Positions 24,544-33,734 of a stretch of DNA of 64,000 bases are shown here, one piece after another; position 1 is the first letter of the stretch; every line of letters starts with the position of its first letter. Under the pieces are notes generated by a model, which was not told the origin of the DNA, did not search any database, and was given only the letters and a program-made list of their open reading frames with translations. The translations under genes were made by a program, and so were the position numbers. This DNA comes from Streptomyces roseifaciens (lineage in GTDB: Bacteria > Actinomycetota > Actinomycetes > Streptomycetales > Streptomycetaceae): NCBI RefSeq assembly GCF_001445655.1, contig NZ_LNBE01000003.1, forward strand, positions 2,400,530 to 2,464,529. The letters run 5' to 3'.

Positions 24544-25498
24544 GTGTCTTTCGCATCCCAGAGCCGGGCGTGGGACGTTCACCGGTTGCCGCTCGCCGAG
24601 GGCAAGACCTTCCTGGTCACCGGGGGGTAATGCCGGGATCGGTTACTTCGCTGCCGAGCACCTGGCCACCACCGGCGCCGTCGTCGTGCTCGGCAGCCGG
24701 GACGCCGCGAAGGCCGATGGCGCCATGGCCTCGATCCGCTCGCGCGTCCCCGGCGCGCACGTGCTGCACCTTCAACTGGACCTCGCCGACCTGTCGTCCC
24801 TGAAGAGCGCCGTGGACAGGCTGGACCTCGATCGTCTCGATGCGGTGGTCTACAACGCAGGGGTCGCGCTCAACGACCCGCCGCGTCGGGAGCCCGAGGA
24901 CGGCCATGAGCTGATGTTCGGCACCAACCACCTCGGCCACTTCGCGCTCACCCAGTGGCTGGCCCCCTTGCTGTCCGCGGCGTCGGCGGGCCGCATCGTG
25001 ACGGTGGGAGGCTTCGCGGCGCGGTCCGAGCGACTGGACCTGGGCGGCGACCTGCAGTCGGTCCGGGACTACCGGCACAAGCGCACCTACGGCTGATCGA
25101 AGCTGGCGCAGATGTACTTCGGCTTCGAACTCGATCGCCGCCTGCGTGCCGCCGGCAGCACGGTGCTCAGTGTGGTGGCCCACCCCGGCGGCGCACTGGA
25201 CTCCCTCACCCCGTCCCGCCCGCCGGTACACGTGAGAACCTCCGGCGAGCGGTTGCGCGCCGTGCCCGCCGGACTCTTGGTGCAGGGCAAGGACGCCGGG
25301 GCATGGCCCGTCGTCCGTGCCGTTCTCGACTCGGAGGTACGGGGAGGGCAGCTGTGGGGGTCGAGAGTCTTCGGCCTGCGTGGCATACCCCGGCGCGAGC
25401 CCGTCCCCTCGCATATGGCCGACCTGGCCGTCGCCGCTGACCTGTGGGCCGCCAGCGGTGAGCTGGTCGGCGCCGATCCGCGTCTCGGCTTCCGGTAG
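24544..25498 (+). pseudogene. Short-chain dehydrogenase, frameshifted and interrupted by TGA
   Basis: GTG 24544 has AAGGAA 9 bp upstream. The protein begins VSFASQSRAWDVHRLPLAEG and 'KTFLVTGG', then hits TAA because a G-run (GGGGGG near 24625) has one extra G. The frame continues as 'GNAGIGYFAAEHLATTGAVV', 'DAVVYNAGVALND' and 'GRIVTVGGFAARS'. The catalytic motif region reads RTYG-stop-SKLAQ, where TGA replaces one codon between the catalytic Tyr and Lys (Y-x-x-x-K). The rest runs intact to a TAG at 25498. Two lesions in an otherwise full-length ~317-aa SDR make it recently inactivated, or the site of sequence errors. Confidence 0.8.
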
Positions 25499-25864
25499 GC
25501 GTGGAGCCGCGCCCAGGGCGGCCATCCGGTGCCCGAAGCCGTATTCAGTCCGGACAACCGGGATGCTCGGTCAAAGCAGTTGCCTGCAGCGCGACCGAGG
25601 CCGCCGACATCACCGCAGGCCGGGAGGACATCCACGTCTACGCCGCAGCGCATGCGATCAGCCTCCTGCACGGCGAGCGCGGCGCCGTGCAGGGAGAAGC
25701 GCGCTTCCATGGGGTGCTGGCCGACCAGCCCGCGGGGTACTGCCCCAGGCGGAGGCAGCGGCTGATCTGTGCTGCAGCGGCAACAACGGGTGCGCTACCT
25801 GCACGTGACGCCCCGTGCCGGTCGAAGGTCGGCCCAGGGCGTCTTTCTACTGCTTTCTACTGCC
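25499..25864. other. 365-bp stretch, no gene supported
   Basis: Plus-strand frames give short protein-like bits (for example EAADITAGREDIHVYAAAHA near 25600) without start, ribosome site or family motif. A decayed gene is possible; nothing more can be said. Confidence 0.35.
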
Positions 25865-26269
25865 TCACCACTTGTCGATTCCCATGGTCTTCGCCGCGCT
25901 GTGAATCGCGTTGTAGTGCGGGATCGACATGTCGGACTTCTTGTCCTTCGGCGGCAGGTTTCGGTCGGTCTGCCGGAATTCGTCGCGGGCGGCGGCCAGC
26001 AGGCTGGTGCCGTAGCTGACGGGCACGTCGTCCTTCCCGTGGATGGGGTGGGACTTGGCCGCCGTCTGGCTGCCGGCGTTGGCCAGGGTGCTGCGGGCCT
26101 GGTTGTACGCGGCCGGCTTGATCGTCTTCGGGTTCGGTGCCACGGCGTGTGCGCCGGCCACGACATGAGCGTCGCTGACACCGACGGCGGCGGAAGCGGG
26201 GGCAACAGCGATGGCGATGGCTCCGGCCGCAACTGCCGCGGTGAGCCCGGTCCGAACGAGGAGCTTCAT
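25865..26269 (-). CDS. Small secreted protein (134 aa)
   Basis: The signal peptide at residues 1-28 (MKLLVRTGLTAAVAAGAIAI...ASAA) is followed by a ~105-aa mature part with no Cys: 'KTIKPAAYNQARSTLANAGS', 'LLAAARDEFRQTDRNLPPKD' and a C-terminal helix with His residues (SIPHYNAIHSAAKTMGIDKW). ATG 26269 is preceded by GGAAGGCTC. The family is not recognised. It may be a soluble exported protein; no partner gene is adjacent on the same strand. Confidence 0.78.
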   Translation of the reverse strand: MKLLVRTGLTAAVAAGAIAIAVAPASAAVGVSDAHVVAGAHAVAPNPKTIKPAAYNQARSTLANAGSQTAAKSHPIHGKDDVPVSYGTSLLAAARDEFRQTDRNLPPKDKKSDMSIPHYNAIHSAAKTMGIDKW

Positions 26270-26509
26270 GGGAGAGCCTTCCCTATTCGATAGAGGGTTC
26301 GGATGTTGCGAGGGGAGCCTGCCCGGTACGGATCATGTAATAAACGATCAAATCCAGCCCTGCTTGCTTGGTCTGCCGGTCAAGTGCTTCGGCATGCGTG
26401 AGTGAGGGGCGGGAGCTGCGTGCCGGGTCGGGCTGGGTCGGGGAGGGGGTGCTCTGCGTGTCCCTGCCGGACTGCACTCGACGAGTGGCACATCCGTACG
26501 ACGCTGATC

Positions 26510-26953
26510 ATGTCTACGACAAGCCGACGCCGGGTCGCCTTGGCCGCGACGGCCTTGATGACGCTGTTCGGTGCGGGTGCGGGTGCGAAAGGTTGCGCGT
26601 CCGGTGGAGAGGCGGCGGAGGACGCGCCGAAGGCGCAAGCGTCCTCGCAGTGGAGGGCGGAGGGAAGTCTGGTCGATATCTTGGTGGCGGGGCGATCGGT
26701 CACGGACACGAAACCGTCCGGTATCGACAGAGCCCCCTACCAGCGCACGTATAGGGACGGAGAGCTGTACTCGGCGGTGACGGGATACCGGTCGCTGATG
26801 TACGGGGCGACGGGGCTCGAGAGTATCTACAAGGACGTACGAGGCGCGGTGGAGACCACCGTCGACCCGGCCCTGCAGCGCGCGGCGGCGGAAGGCCTGC
26901 GGGGGTACAAGGGGAGCGGCGGCGGCTTTGGACGCGGAGACGATGAACTGTGA
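26510..26953 (+). pseudogene. Penicillin-binding-protein N-terminal fragment
   Basis: The 147-aa frame has an N-terminal hydrophobic segment (LAATALMTLFGAGAGAKGC, lipobox-like), then the N-terminal region of PbpA-type transpeptidases: 'GSLVDILVAGRSVTDTKPS', 'YQRTYRDGELYSAVTGYRS', 'YGATGLESIYKDV' and 'ETTVDPALQRAAAEGLRGYKG'. In intact proteins these lead into the transpeptidase domain with SxxK, SxN and KTG motifs. Here translation stops at 26953 and those motifs are absent. The 3' end overlaps the start of the lectin-like gene, so a deletion probably joined two exported-protein genes. Confidence 0.6.
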
Positions 26954-27725
26954 CGGGAACGACGACAGGAACAGGAACTGGTTCGCCGTCTGGACGCTCG
27001 AACCGCACAGCGACGGATCGTTCGGCCTGCGCCACTACCACACCGACCAGGTGATGGACGTCGAGCACGCCAGCACCCACCAGGGTGCGAGGATCATGGT
27101 GCACCCCGAGCACCACAGGGACAACCAGCGGTTCTACATCAAACGGGCACTGAGCAGACCCCACCTGTGGGTGGGGTGTTCCATCTGCAATTTCGGCACC
27201 GCGGGCAAGACGTGGTGGCGCACGCTGAGCGTGCGCGCGCCGCGGAACGAGTACCGCATGCCCGACGGCGCCAGGCTGGTCGTCGGCTACACCACGCAGG
27301 ACCATGTCGTCGGGTGGGTCCCGCCCGGCGCCCATGCCGGACTGTGGAATCCGGGCAACGCCGGCCAGAGCTGGACTGAGCCGGGGCGCGGGCTCACCGT
27401 CGATCCGTACCACACCGGGTTCATCAACTCCGAGAACGGCTGGATCGACTTCCGCAACGGCGGCAAGAAGCCCGGAACCACCCGAACAGCCCCTTCCTGC
27501 CGAGCAGCCAGAACGTCAACCACTACGCGTACTACATCGACCCGAGCGGCCGCGTCGGCCCGGTCGCCGACGCGCGATTCCGCGATCACCTCGTCCAGTG
27601 CACCGAGGACATCCCCACCAACGGCCCGCGCCTGGAATAGCCGGAACGGCTGGAACAGGGGGCTCCGGCCCTGCGGCATGGTGGGATTCTTCTGGACGCT
27701 CAGCCACACGACGTGGGAGTTCTAG
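26943..27725 (+). pseudogene. Ricin-like beta-trefoil protein with compensating frameshifts
   Basis: Start ATG 26943 or TTG 26928; no signal peptide. The first ~180 residues look like a carbohydrate-binding trefoil-type protein ('NWFAVWTLEPHSDGSFGLRH', 'VMDVEHASTHQGARIMVHPE', 'NNQRFY'-like Q-x-x motifs). From about 27478 the open frame turns into Arg/Thr/Ser-rich nonsense, while another frame continues sensibly ('PFLPSSQNVNHYAYYIDPSG', 'DHLVQCTEDIPTNGPRL'). From about 27635 the first frame makes sense again ('WNSRNGWNRGLRPCGMVGFF'). Two compensating indels therefore scramble about 53 residues while leaving the ORF open. The family call is tentative. Confidence 0.5.
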
Positions 27726-27765
27726 GCGTTGAGGCTGGTTCTGTGTTCCGTGAGATGCCCGTTGT

Positions 27766-27787
27766 GCGCGTATGCGCGCATACGCGC
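27766..27787. repeat. Perfect 22-bp palindrome
   Basis: GCGCGTATGCG joined to its exact reverse complement, without spacer, 40 bp after the lectin-like gene. As RNA it would form a compact hairpin; as DNA it could be a dimeric protein site. A terminator role is the simplest reading. Confidence 0.6.
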
Positions 27788-27950
27788 TTCGGTGAGCAGT
27801 TTCTGCGACTCGCCCTCGGGCGTCAGCGCAGCCTCGTCCTGCGTCCTGCATCCTGCGTCCGCCAGGCCGATTGCCGGCGCCGTCGATGCCGGCGGTCTGC
27901 GGTGTCGCGATCGCGCCGCAGCAGACCGTGAGGGCGCCGGTGACCGCAGG

Positions 27951-28454
27951 TCAGTTGGTGATCTCGGTGTCTTCGAAGTAGGAGTCGAGCACTGTGTCCA
28001 GCTCCGTCGCCCACTGCTTGAGTTGGTTCCGGTTTGGTGCCTCGATGTGGACGTCGTAGCTGCGGCGGCTGGTGGTGTACACGCTGACGGTGAGTCGGCG
28101 GCCGAAGCGGGGGGTGTTCGTCTCTACCGCGCCGATCTCCGACCAGTCGAACTCGGCCGTCTCGTCGTCCAGCCGGAACGTGACGCCGGTGCTGTCGACG
28201 GTGATCGAGCCGCGTCGGTCGGATACTTCGAATACCGGGCCGTCGGTCACCGGTCGCGGTTCCACGTCGGCGACAGTCACCTCCGGTTCCGCCTGCGGTT
28301 CTGAAGCATCGACGACATCCGGTACGGCGTCCGCTGGTACCGTCGTACGCTCCTTTGCCTCGGCAGGGCGTGGCGGGGTCAAGCCGGGGACGAACGCCGG
28401 ATCGGTTCCGGCGGCGTGCACGGGCGGGGTGTTCTGGCCTCTACGGTGCTCCAC
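27951..28454 (-). CDS. PH-like domain cytosolic protein (167 aa)
   Basis: The start is uncertain; GTG 28454 (VEHRRGQNTPP) is the most likely because codons upstream lose bias. Residues 1-85 are a Pro/Glu/Ala-rich linker. The C-terminal ~80 residues fold like a PH-type domain: 'DRRGSITVDSTGVTFRLDDE', 'FDWSEIGAVETNTPRFGRRL', 'RSYDVHIEAPNRNQLKQWAT', 'LDTVLDSYFED'. Similar small proteins are widespread in Streptomyces with unknown function. There is no operon partner. Confidence 0.7.
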   Translation of the reverse strand: MEHRRGQNTPPVHAAGTDPAFVPGLTPPRPAEAKERTTVPADAVPDVVDASEPQAEPEVTVADVEPRPVTDGPVFEVSDRRGSITVDSTGVTFRLDDETAEFDWSEIGAVETNTPRFGRRLTVSVYTTSRRSYDVHIEAPNRNQLKQWATELDTVLDSYFEDTEITN

Positions 28455-28559
28455 GGCGGGCAGTATGGCCGATGAAGCTGTGCAAGTGGTAGCCGGGCGT
28501 CGCGATGGCTTCAAACCTTTGACTTCTCCGACGACCTGCGCGAGGCGCAGCAGCTCCAC

Positions 28560-29403
28560 CAGGCCCGGGCCGAGCTGAGGGCTTTCCTCACCGACCCGCA
28601 GCTTCCCTGACCCGTTGGGACAGCGTGATGGACAGCTCGCAGGTCACCAGGCCCGCCCCCTGCTCGACGTCTCCCATACCGGTGTCCCCGTCCGCCGGCA
28701 CCCCTTGGCGATCGCCCGTGCCCGCACCGGCTGCCACCTCCGCACCACCGCCCCCACCCCGCCCCGGCCGAGGGGCTGCTGCGCCATGGCCCGGGGCGGG
28801 GGTGGCCTCAGGTGCGCGGGGATGACACCGACCGCTGGAAGATCGAACGTCTGCGCCACTTCTACAACAACAGTGGCCTTCGGCCCACGGTCAGTCACCA
28901 CGGAAGTTGCTTCCGGATCAAAGGCTCTCTCCGAGCGCGCCACAACCCGGGCTTGTGAAGCCCTCCATGAGCCTGGAGCCAGTGCCTGCCCGATATGCGG
29001 AGCCCGGGTCACGCTCGGGCTGGTCTCCGGAGCCACGGGCCACGCCTGCGAGGTCGCCGCTTTACTCGCGGACTTCCACGACGCCCACCCCTCTGTGGAG
29101 GTGGCACTCACCGAGGACACCGCGGAGCGGATGCAGGCCGCGCTCCTGGCCGGTGAGCTCGACTGTCGGCGGCCAGTTAGATTTCCCCGCCCACAGCCGC
29201 GTGGTGGGGAGTCATCTGGCTGCCGGGAACTCTCACTGTCAGTGACGAAAGTCAGCGTCCCGACCGTCCGGCCCAGCCACTGTTGGTGGCGACGCCGTGC
29301 GCGCATCACTCCCTCTGGGCGCTCGCTGCGCTCGCAGCGCTCGGGCGTCGCGCGGCCCTTGGGGCCCGACATCGTCGGTCGTGGGATGAGGCCCACGACC
29401 GTG
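28560..29403. other. Gene-poor stretch containing a LysR fragment
   Basis: About 840 bp between the PH-like gene and the alpha/beta hydrolase. A short plus-strand C-terminal remnant (FSDDLREAQQLHQARAELRA) ends at 28611, and a LysR fragment lies at 28975-29170. Around 29320-29345 a CGCTGCG/CGCAGCG inverted repeat sits in a string of GCGCTCG units. No intact gene was found. Confidence 0.45.
28975..29170 (+). pseudogene. LysR-type regulator substrate-domain fragment
   Basis: About 60 residues (GARVTLGLVSGATGHACEVA, LLADFHDAHPSVEVALTEDT, ERMQAALLAGELDC) match the first part of a LysR effector-binding domain ('x-L-G-x-x-x ... F-x-x-x-x-P-x-V-x-V-x-L-x-E ... L-x-x-G-E-L-D'). The DNA-binding HTH domain and the second half of the effector domain are missing; after 'GELDC' the frame becomes unrelated. 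It is a pure remnant. Confidence 0.6.
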
Positions 29404-30276
29404 TCACGCGAGAGTGTCGAAGATCCCGGCCACCTCACAGGGGCGTGGCTGGATGCCCATGTGGCAGGTGTGCACGGTGTGGACCTGGAAAGGGTTCTCC
29501 GGGGTCAGCGCGTCCGCCTCGGCGATCATCCGGTCCTGCACGGCGAGCGGGATCGCCCGGTCCTGGGAGAAGCGGATGTAGGTGCGGGGGATCCGTCCCC
29601 AGGTGTCCGCCCGGCCGCGGGCGTCGGCGGTGAGGACCTGTGCGGAGTCGGCGGGTTCGAGAAGGTTCAGAGCAGCCCGGAACTGCTCGTCGGTCGCGTC
29701 GGCCATCAGGCTCTCCTTGGCCGCGAGCAGGAACTGAGGGTCGGCCGAGCGCCAGTTGACCAGGGACGAGGCAACATCCTTGATGCCCAGGGTCTCCAGG
29801 TAGTCGGCGACGCTCGGCAGCTCGACGCAGCACCACGCCGAGGCGTACACGATCCGGCTGACCAGATCGGGCACTGCGTTGCCCACGCCTGTGATGGTCG
29901 CCCCGCCCCCGCTGGTCCCCACCAGGACCACCGGTCCGTACTCCGCGACCTGGCGGACCGCCTCTACGACGTGGTCGACGTTGTCCTCCAAGGTCACGTC
30001 GGCCAGCGGCGAGGGCTGTGCCGAGAACGCCTCCAGGTCCTGAGGTGCCTGGTAGGAGAGAGGGAAGGGAGCGCCCATGCCATGGCCCGGCAGATCAACG
30101 GCCAGCGCCCGGTGGCCGAGCAGAGCGAGCTGCTGGAGGACCGGCGACCAGGAGTAGGAGTTGCTGTGCATGCCGTGGACAAGAACGAAGGTCGGCCGGC
30201 CGTCTCGGCGTGGTGTCCTTCGATGGCGTTCCTGATGCACGGGGGATTCTTCCAGCGGGGAAAAGGGGCCGATCAC
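29404..30276 (-). CDS. Alpha/beta-hydrolase fold enzyme (290 aa)
   Basis: Core motifs in order: 'RPTFVLVHGMHSNSYSWSPV' (oxyanion region), 'GHRALAVDLPGHGMGAPFP', the nucleophile elbow 'VVLVGTSGGGATI' (Ser in G-T-S-G-G), a cap region with 'SLVNWRSADPQFLL', and a late 'RAIPLAVQDRMIAE' followed by His in 'VHTCHMGIQPRP'. The arrangement resembles salicylate-esterase/pyrethroid-hydrolase-type proteins. The start may be internal (for example near residue 15), since the first residues are Pro/Arg-rich. The substrate is unknown. Confidence 0.85.
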   Translation of the reverse strand: MIGPFSPLEESPVHQERHRRTPRRDGRPTFVLVHGMHSNSYSWSPVLQQLALLGHRALAVDLPGHGMGAPFPLSYQAPQDLEAFSAQPSPLADVTLEDNVDHVVEAVRQVAEYGPVVLVGTSGGGATITGVGNAVPDLVSRIVYASAWCCVELPSVADYLETLGIKDVASSLVNWRSADPQFLLAAKESLMADATDEQFRAALNLLEPADSAQVLTADARGRADTWGRIPRTYIRFSQDRAIPLAVQDRMIAEADALTPENPFQVHTVHTCHMGIQPRPCEVAGIFDTLA

Positions 30277-30639
30277 TCTGGCAGCGGCCGGCCGGGAGAC
30301 CGGATGTCACGGCTTCGCCCAGAACATGGCCTCCATGGTGAAGGTCGGGTTGAACGGTGTGGGGCCGAGGCCCTCCTCGCACCTGCCTGACGCACTTCGC
30401 GATCTTGCCATCCCGGCCCCGGCCCCGTCATCACCCAGGCAACGGGCTGCCACGACAAGAACATCCCCGGCATCGACCGACGAGGCTTGAAGATCGATTA
30501 CTGGACAAGCCTCATCGATGCCGCGCCATCGGGGACGAGCGATCCGACTCGCTATTGTGACGTTCCGTGTCCGGCGCACCAGAGATGGGGAGCTGAACTG
30601 GCCGCCGATGGGGGCCGCCAGTGGGGAGTTGCCGGCCAT

Positions 30640-30870
30640 GCAGGGGGAGAAGATCTTGGCCGCTGTCACTGTAGGCCCGGTCGGCAAGAACTGCAGCAGG
30701 TCGCGTTCTGGGCCTTCCGGGCCCGGGCCGGGGGCCCGGATGCGGTCCATGACGGCTTCCAAGGCGGGTGCGTCCCCGACCTGGCCTGCCGTCACGAGGA
30801 GAGCGAGGGGGGCGGCTCGGTCGTCGCCAGTCAGGTGGACTTTTGCGCTCAAGCCGCCGCCCCCAGAGCG
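30640..30870 (-). pseudogene. IS5-family transposase fragment
   Basis: It reads 'AKVHLTGDDRAAPLALLVTA' and 'GQVGDAPALEAVMDRIRAPG', the family region just before the second catalytic Asp, and then continues in another frame as 'GRPRTRPAAVLADRAYSDSG', which includes that Asp. Both flanks are missing. Farther 3' (30307-30395, minus) a separate protein-like tail (TPFNPTFTMEAMFWAKP) ends at a stop; its parent is unknown. Confidence 0.6.
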
Positions 30871-30928
30871 GTTCAGTGTTCCGTTCTACGGATGCTGCCA
30901 AGAGCGGATGGAGTGGGAGGGGAGTCGG

Positions 30929-32218
30929 TCACGACCCTGTGTGTGACAGGTGCGCGGTTGGCGCAGGCGCCCCGCGATGCTTGATGTTGACGGCCGAGGC
31001 CTTGGCCAGTACCACAGGGTTCAAGAATTGCAGCGGACTGATCAGGCGGGATGCAAACAGATGTATATGCCGCGCCACCGATTCATCGCGCGCTGCCGCC
31101 GAGAACATCAGCCGCTCCAAGGGATTGAACGGACGTGCCTTGGCGAAGTCGGCGGCCAGGTACTGGTGACCTCGCAGCCGGCGCCGGTGTCTGCGTGCGT
31201 ACACCACGAGCGACCTATTGAGGTCGCCTCGACCGGTTGCGGCCGAGGCGACCGCCTCTGCCAACCATTGCGCGGACTGCAGAGCCCACCCGCATCCCAC
31301 TCCCCACAGGGGATCGCCGGTCAGGGCGGCGTCGCCGATGAGCGCGACGCCCGGTGCGGTCGGCTTGCGGCTGTGGAGCGGGTAGTTGACAGTACCGATG
31401 ATCTTCGTAATACGGTCGGCGGAGTCGATGGGCGGCGCCTCGGGTAAGGCGCGGACGAATTCGAAGAAGCTGCCCTCCAGGTCTTCCCGGAAGGCCGGCA
31501 GCCGATTCTTGCCCGGGAGCAACGCAAGGACCGTCACCCCGTCGTCGTTCGGGAACGCGTAGGCCATGTCGGGCTCGAGAAACCAGGTGTGACCGATCCC
31601 GTCGTGCAGCGGAAGATTGCGGAAGTGCGCGAGATAGCCGAACCGCGCGTTCTCATACAGCCGGGCAGGCACACCGGCGAACTTCGCTACGGCCGAGTCC
31701 TTTCCATCGGCGCCGACCACCAGGCGGGCCCGGATCTCACGCTCGCCCTGTGGTGTCGACGCGCGAACCCCCAAGGTTTGCCCGGCTTCCCGGACCAGCC
31801 CGGTCACATGATGACCGAGCAGCAGATCCACGCCAGGGGTCTCCGCCGCGTGGGACCTGATCAACGGATCGAGGGTGCTGCGCCGAATGTTGTACGCGTA
31901 CGGCAACTCGGGGCCCGTCGGCGCCGCCCTCGGCTCGATCCAACCCCAGCGGGTGTACAAGCGGGCCTTGTTGCGGACGGCTCCCGCCTTCTCGAGAGCG
32001 GGGACGAGGCCGAGTTCGTCCAGCACCGGGTAGGCGCTGGCCTGGAGGGAATGGGTGCAAAGGATCTTGTACGCTTCGGGATCCGAGCGGCGTTCCAGCA
32101 GTGCGACGCGGACGCCGCGTCGAGCGAGCAAGATGGCCGCGGCGCTGCCGGCGAGGCTGGCTCCGCTGATGACGACGTCGTAGTCGTAGCCGTATCCCGT
32201 GCTCTCAGGTCTGGTCAT
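30929..32218 (-). CDS. FAD-dependent monooxygenase/oxidoreductase (429 aa)
   Basis: ATG 32218 is preceded by GAAGGGAG and starts MTRPESTGYGYDYDVVISGA, just before the FAD-binding Rossmann loop 'VVISGASLAGSAAAILLARRG' (G-x-S-x-x-G variant) and 'LLERR'. The second FAD motif 'LVVGADGKDSAVAKFAG' and the third 'GVALIGDAALTGDPLWGVGCG' are intact, as in group A flavin monooxygenases and geranylgeranyl-reductase-like enzymes. The C-terminus holds a long helical extension. An adjacent regulator or pathway is missing, so the substrate is open. Confidence 0.88.
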   Translation of the reverse strand: MTRPESTGYGYDYDVVISGASLAGSAAAILLARRGVRVALLERRSDPEAYKILCTHSLQASAYPVLDELGLVPALEKAGAVRNKARLYTRWGWIEPRAAPTGPELPYAYNIRRSTLDPLIRSHAAETPGVDLLLGHHVTGLVREAGQTLGVRASTPQGEREIRARLVVGADGKDSAVAKFAGVPARLYENARFGYLAHFRNLPLHDGIGHTWFLEPDMAYAFPNDDGVTVLALLPGKNRLPAFREDLEGSFFEFVRALPEAPPIDSADRITKIIGTVNYPLHSRKPTAPGVALIGDAALTGDPLWGVGCGWALQSAQWLAEAVASAATGRGDLNRSLVVYARRHRRRLRGHQYLAADFAKARPFNPLERLMFSAAARDESVARHIHLFASRLISPLQFLNPVVLAKASAVNIKHRGAPAPTAHLSHTGS

Positions 32219-32326
32219 GCGCTGATCGCTCCCTTCGGGGTGTGGTGCCGTTCGTGGGAGTGGTGCAGTGCCACTGCTGTCAGGTGCATGAACAGTTGTC
32301 AAGAGTTGTGGATCGGGTGATGCATG

Positions 32327-32560
32327 ATCAGGTTGCGGTGGCCTCCTCCGTGCGTTCGATCGGGGCGCCGTTCTCGAGCCTCGCGCTGGAGCGGAACAGC
32401 GCGGTCAGGAACCCGGTGATCGCCCGTCAGCGTTCCTGGGCGGACCCGGCCGGCTTGAACGCCATCGCCAGGGCGGCAGCCGGGCTGCCTGCAGCGCGGG
32501 TGACTTGGTCCGATGCTTCACGGTCGAGGAGGTCGAGGAGATCGAGTCGATGGCGGGGTG
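32327..32560 (-). pseudogene. C-terminal remnant of an unknown protein with internal TGA
   Basis: The minus strand reads LDLLDLLDREASDQVTRAAG, 'PAAALAMAFKPAGSAQER', then TGA, then 'RAITGFLTALFRSSARLENG' and a stop at 32327. GC3 is high on both sides of the TGA, as if a Trp codon had mutated. It sits upstream of the FAD enzyme on the same strand and may once have been co-transcribed. The family was not recognised. Confidence 0.35.
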
Positions 32561-32999
32561 CCCGTGAATACCTCGGCCAGGGCCCGCCACGGCTCCCTCG
32601 CCTCATCGCCGACGATCAGGTCCGGGTCGCGCAGGCTCCGAACCCGACGCTTTCTGGAGAGCCGTGCGGGTGCTGACCGACCGAGGCTCTGCCGCCGCAG
32701 GCCGCCAGGCCGCCAGGCCGCCAGGGCACTGGCGGTGCATGGCGGCCGACTGCAAGCCCGGGGAGCACGCCGCATGACCGCGCACCGGACACCGCGGACG
32801 CCCTGCACACGCCTGACCCAACGGCAGGGTCGCCGAGAGCGCGGCAGGACCCGGCTCGCGCCACGCAAGGCCCCGCCTACTCCTCACTCCATGCACCCTG
32901 TTGCTCACACTGTGCGACTGCTTGAATGCCCTGTGCGCCCTGCGTGTGACGCACTGCTGCATCGCAGAGTGAGCCCGGTTGTCACCGAAGGAGACTGGC
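32561..32999. other. Non-coding stretch with GCCGCCAG repeats
   Basis: It contains three direct copies of an 8-mer (GGCCGCCA-type) near 32698-32725 and no supported gene. The end (32985-32990) is the ribosome site of the following secreted-protein gene. Confidence 0.45.
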
Positions 33000-33467
33000 A
33001 TGCATCTGTGCGTTGGGAAGAACCGGCGAGTGGCGATCATGATCTCCGCACTCATGATCGCGGCAAGCAGTCTCACTCAGGGAGCAGCTTCAACCGCACG
33101 GGCTGCGTCGCCGACCTCGGTTGGGACCCCGGTGAAATCTGCGGCCGCAGCAATGGAGGCCTGTCGTGGGGAGGGATCGGTCCCCCTCGGGGCCGGCTGG
33201 ATCCACATCAGGGCCAACATCTCCGTCGCGGGGTATCCGGGGTACAGGCAGCACTACCAGGGATTCGTTTCGAACGGAGGTGACGCCACCTCCATCGCCG
33301 TTCAGGTCAAGGGATGGGAGGGTAGTCAGGTGAAGTGGTACGGGCTTGGCGCGACGGATAACAAGTTCGAGGGGTTTGTGTCTTGGGGGTACAGCCTGGC
33401 CACGCCCGAGATCAGGGTACTGAACACCGGCTTCAAGTTTGACCCATTCGTTCGGTTTAACTGCTGA
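33000..33467 (+). CDS. Secreted protein (155 aa), family unknown
   Basis: ATG 33000 lies 8 bp behind AAGGAG. A signal peptide (residues ~1-38, MISALMIAASSLTQGAASTARA) is followed by a ~115-aa mature domain rich in beta-strands and aromatics: 'GAGWIHIRANISVAGYPGYR', 'QHYQGFVSNGGDATSIAVQV', 'GFVSWGYSLATPEIRVLNTG', ending in Cys. Two Cys (EACRGE and terminal FNC) could link the ends. GC content is a little lower than in neighbours, suggesting recent transfer. No family was recognised. Confidence 0.78.
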   Translation: MHLCVGKNRRVAIMISALMIAASSLTQGAASTARAASPTSVGTPVKSAAAAMEACRGEGSVPLGAGWIHIRANISVAGYPGYRQHYQGFVSNGGDATSIAVQVKGWEGSQVKWYGLGATDNKFEGFVSWGYSLATPEIRVLNTGFKFDPFVRFNC

Positions 33468-33473
33468 TGGAGC

Positions 33474-33540
33474 GCACACTCCGGTGAAAGTCCCGGTGTA
33501 ACCCGGCGCCCACCCGACGCGATAGTCGGGCCTGGCATGC
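33474..33540 (+). ncRNA. Candidate structured RNA (possible group II intron 5'-end-like piece)
   Basis: Just after the secreted-protein stop the sequence ACTCCGGTGAAAGTCCCGG is followed by small hairpins, including CCCGAC/GTCGGG at 33513-33530 with a 6-nt loop. The 'GGTGAAAGTCCCGG' string resembles the 5' region of some bacterial group II introns. No reverse-transcriptase gene or domain V was found nearby, so this could be a fragment or chance. Confidence 0.2.
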
Positions 33541-33734
33541 CCTCCGTCACCTCAAAAGCCGAATCAGCTCGCCGCAACCGGCGGATCGTGCATGAAAGTT
33601 TGCGGCTGGCTATGGCTATGGCTATCGCCGAGATATGGGTTAAAGGGGCAATGAGATGATCTTGAGGTCCTGAGCGCCCAGCGGAGTAATATCGACCGCG
33701 ACGCACCTGACCTACGATGTCTTGCGGTGATGTG

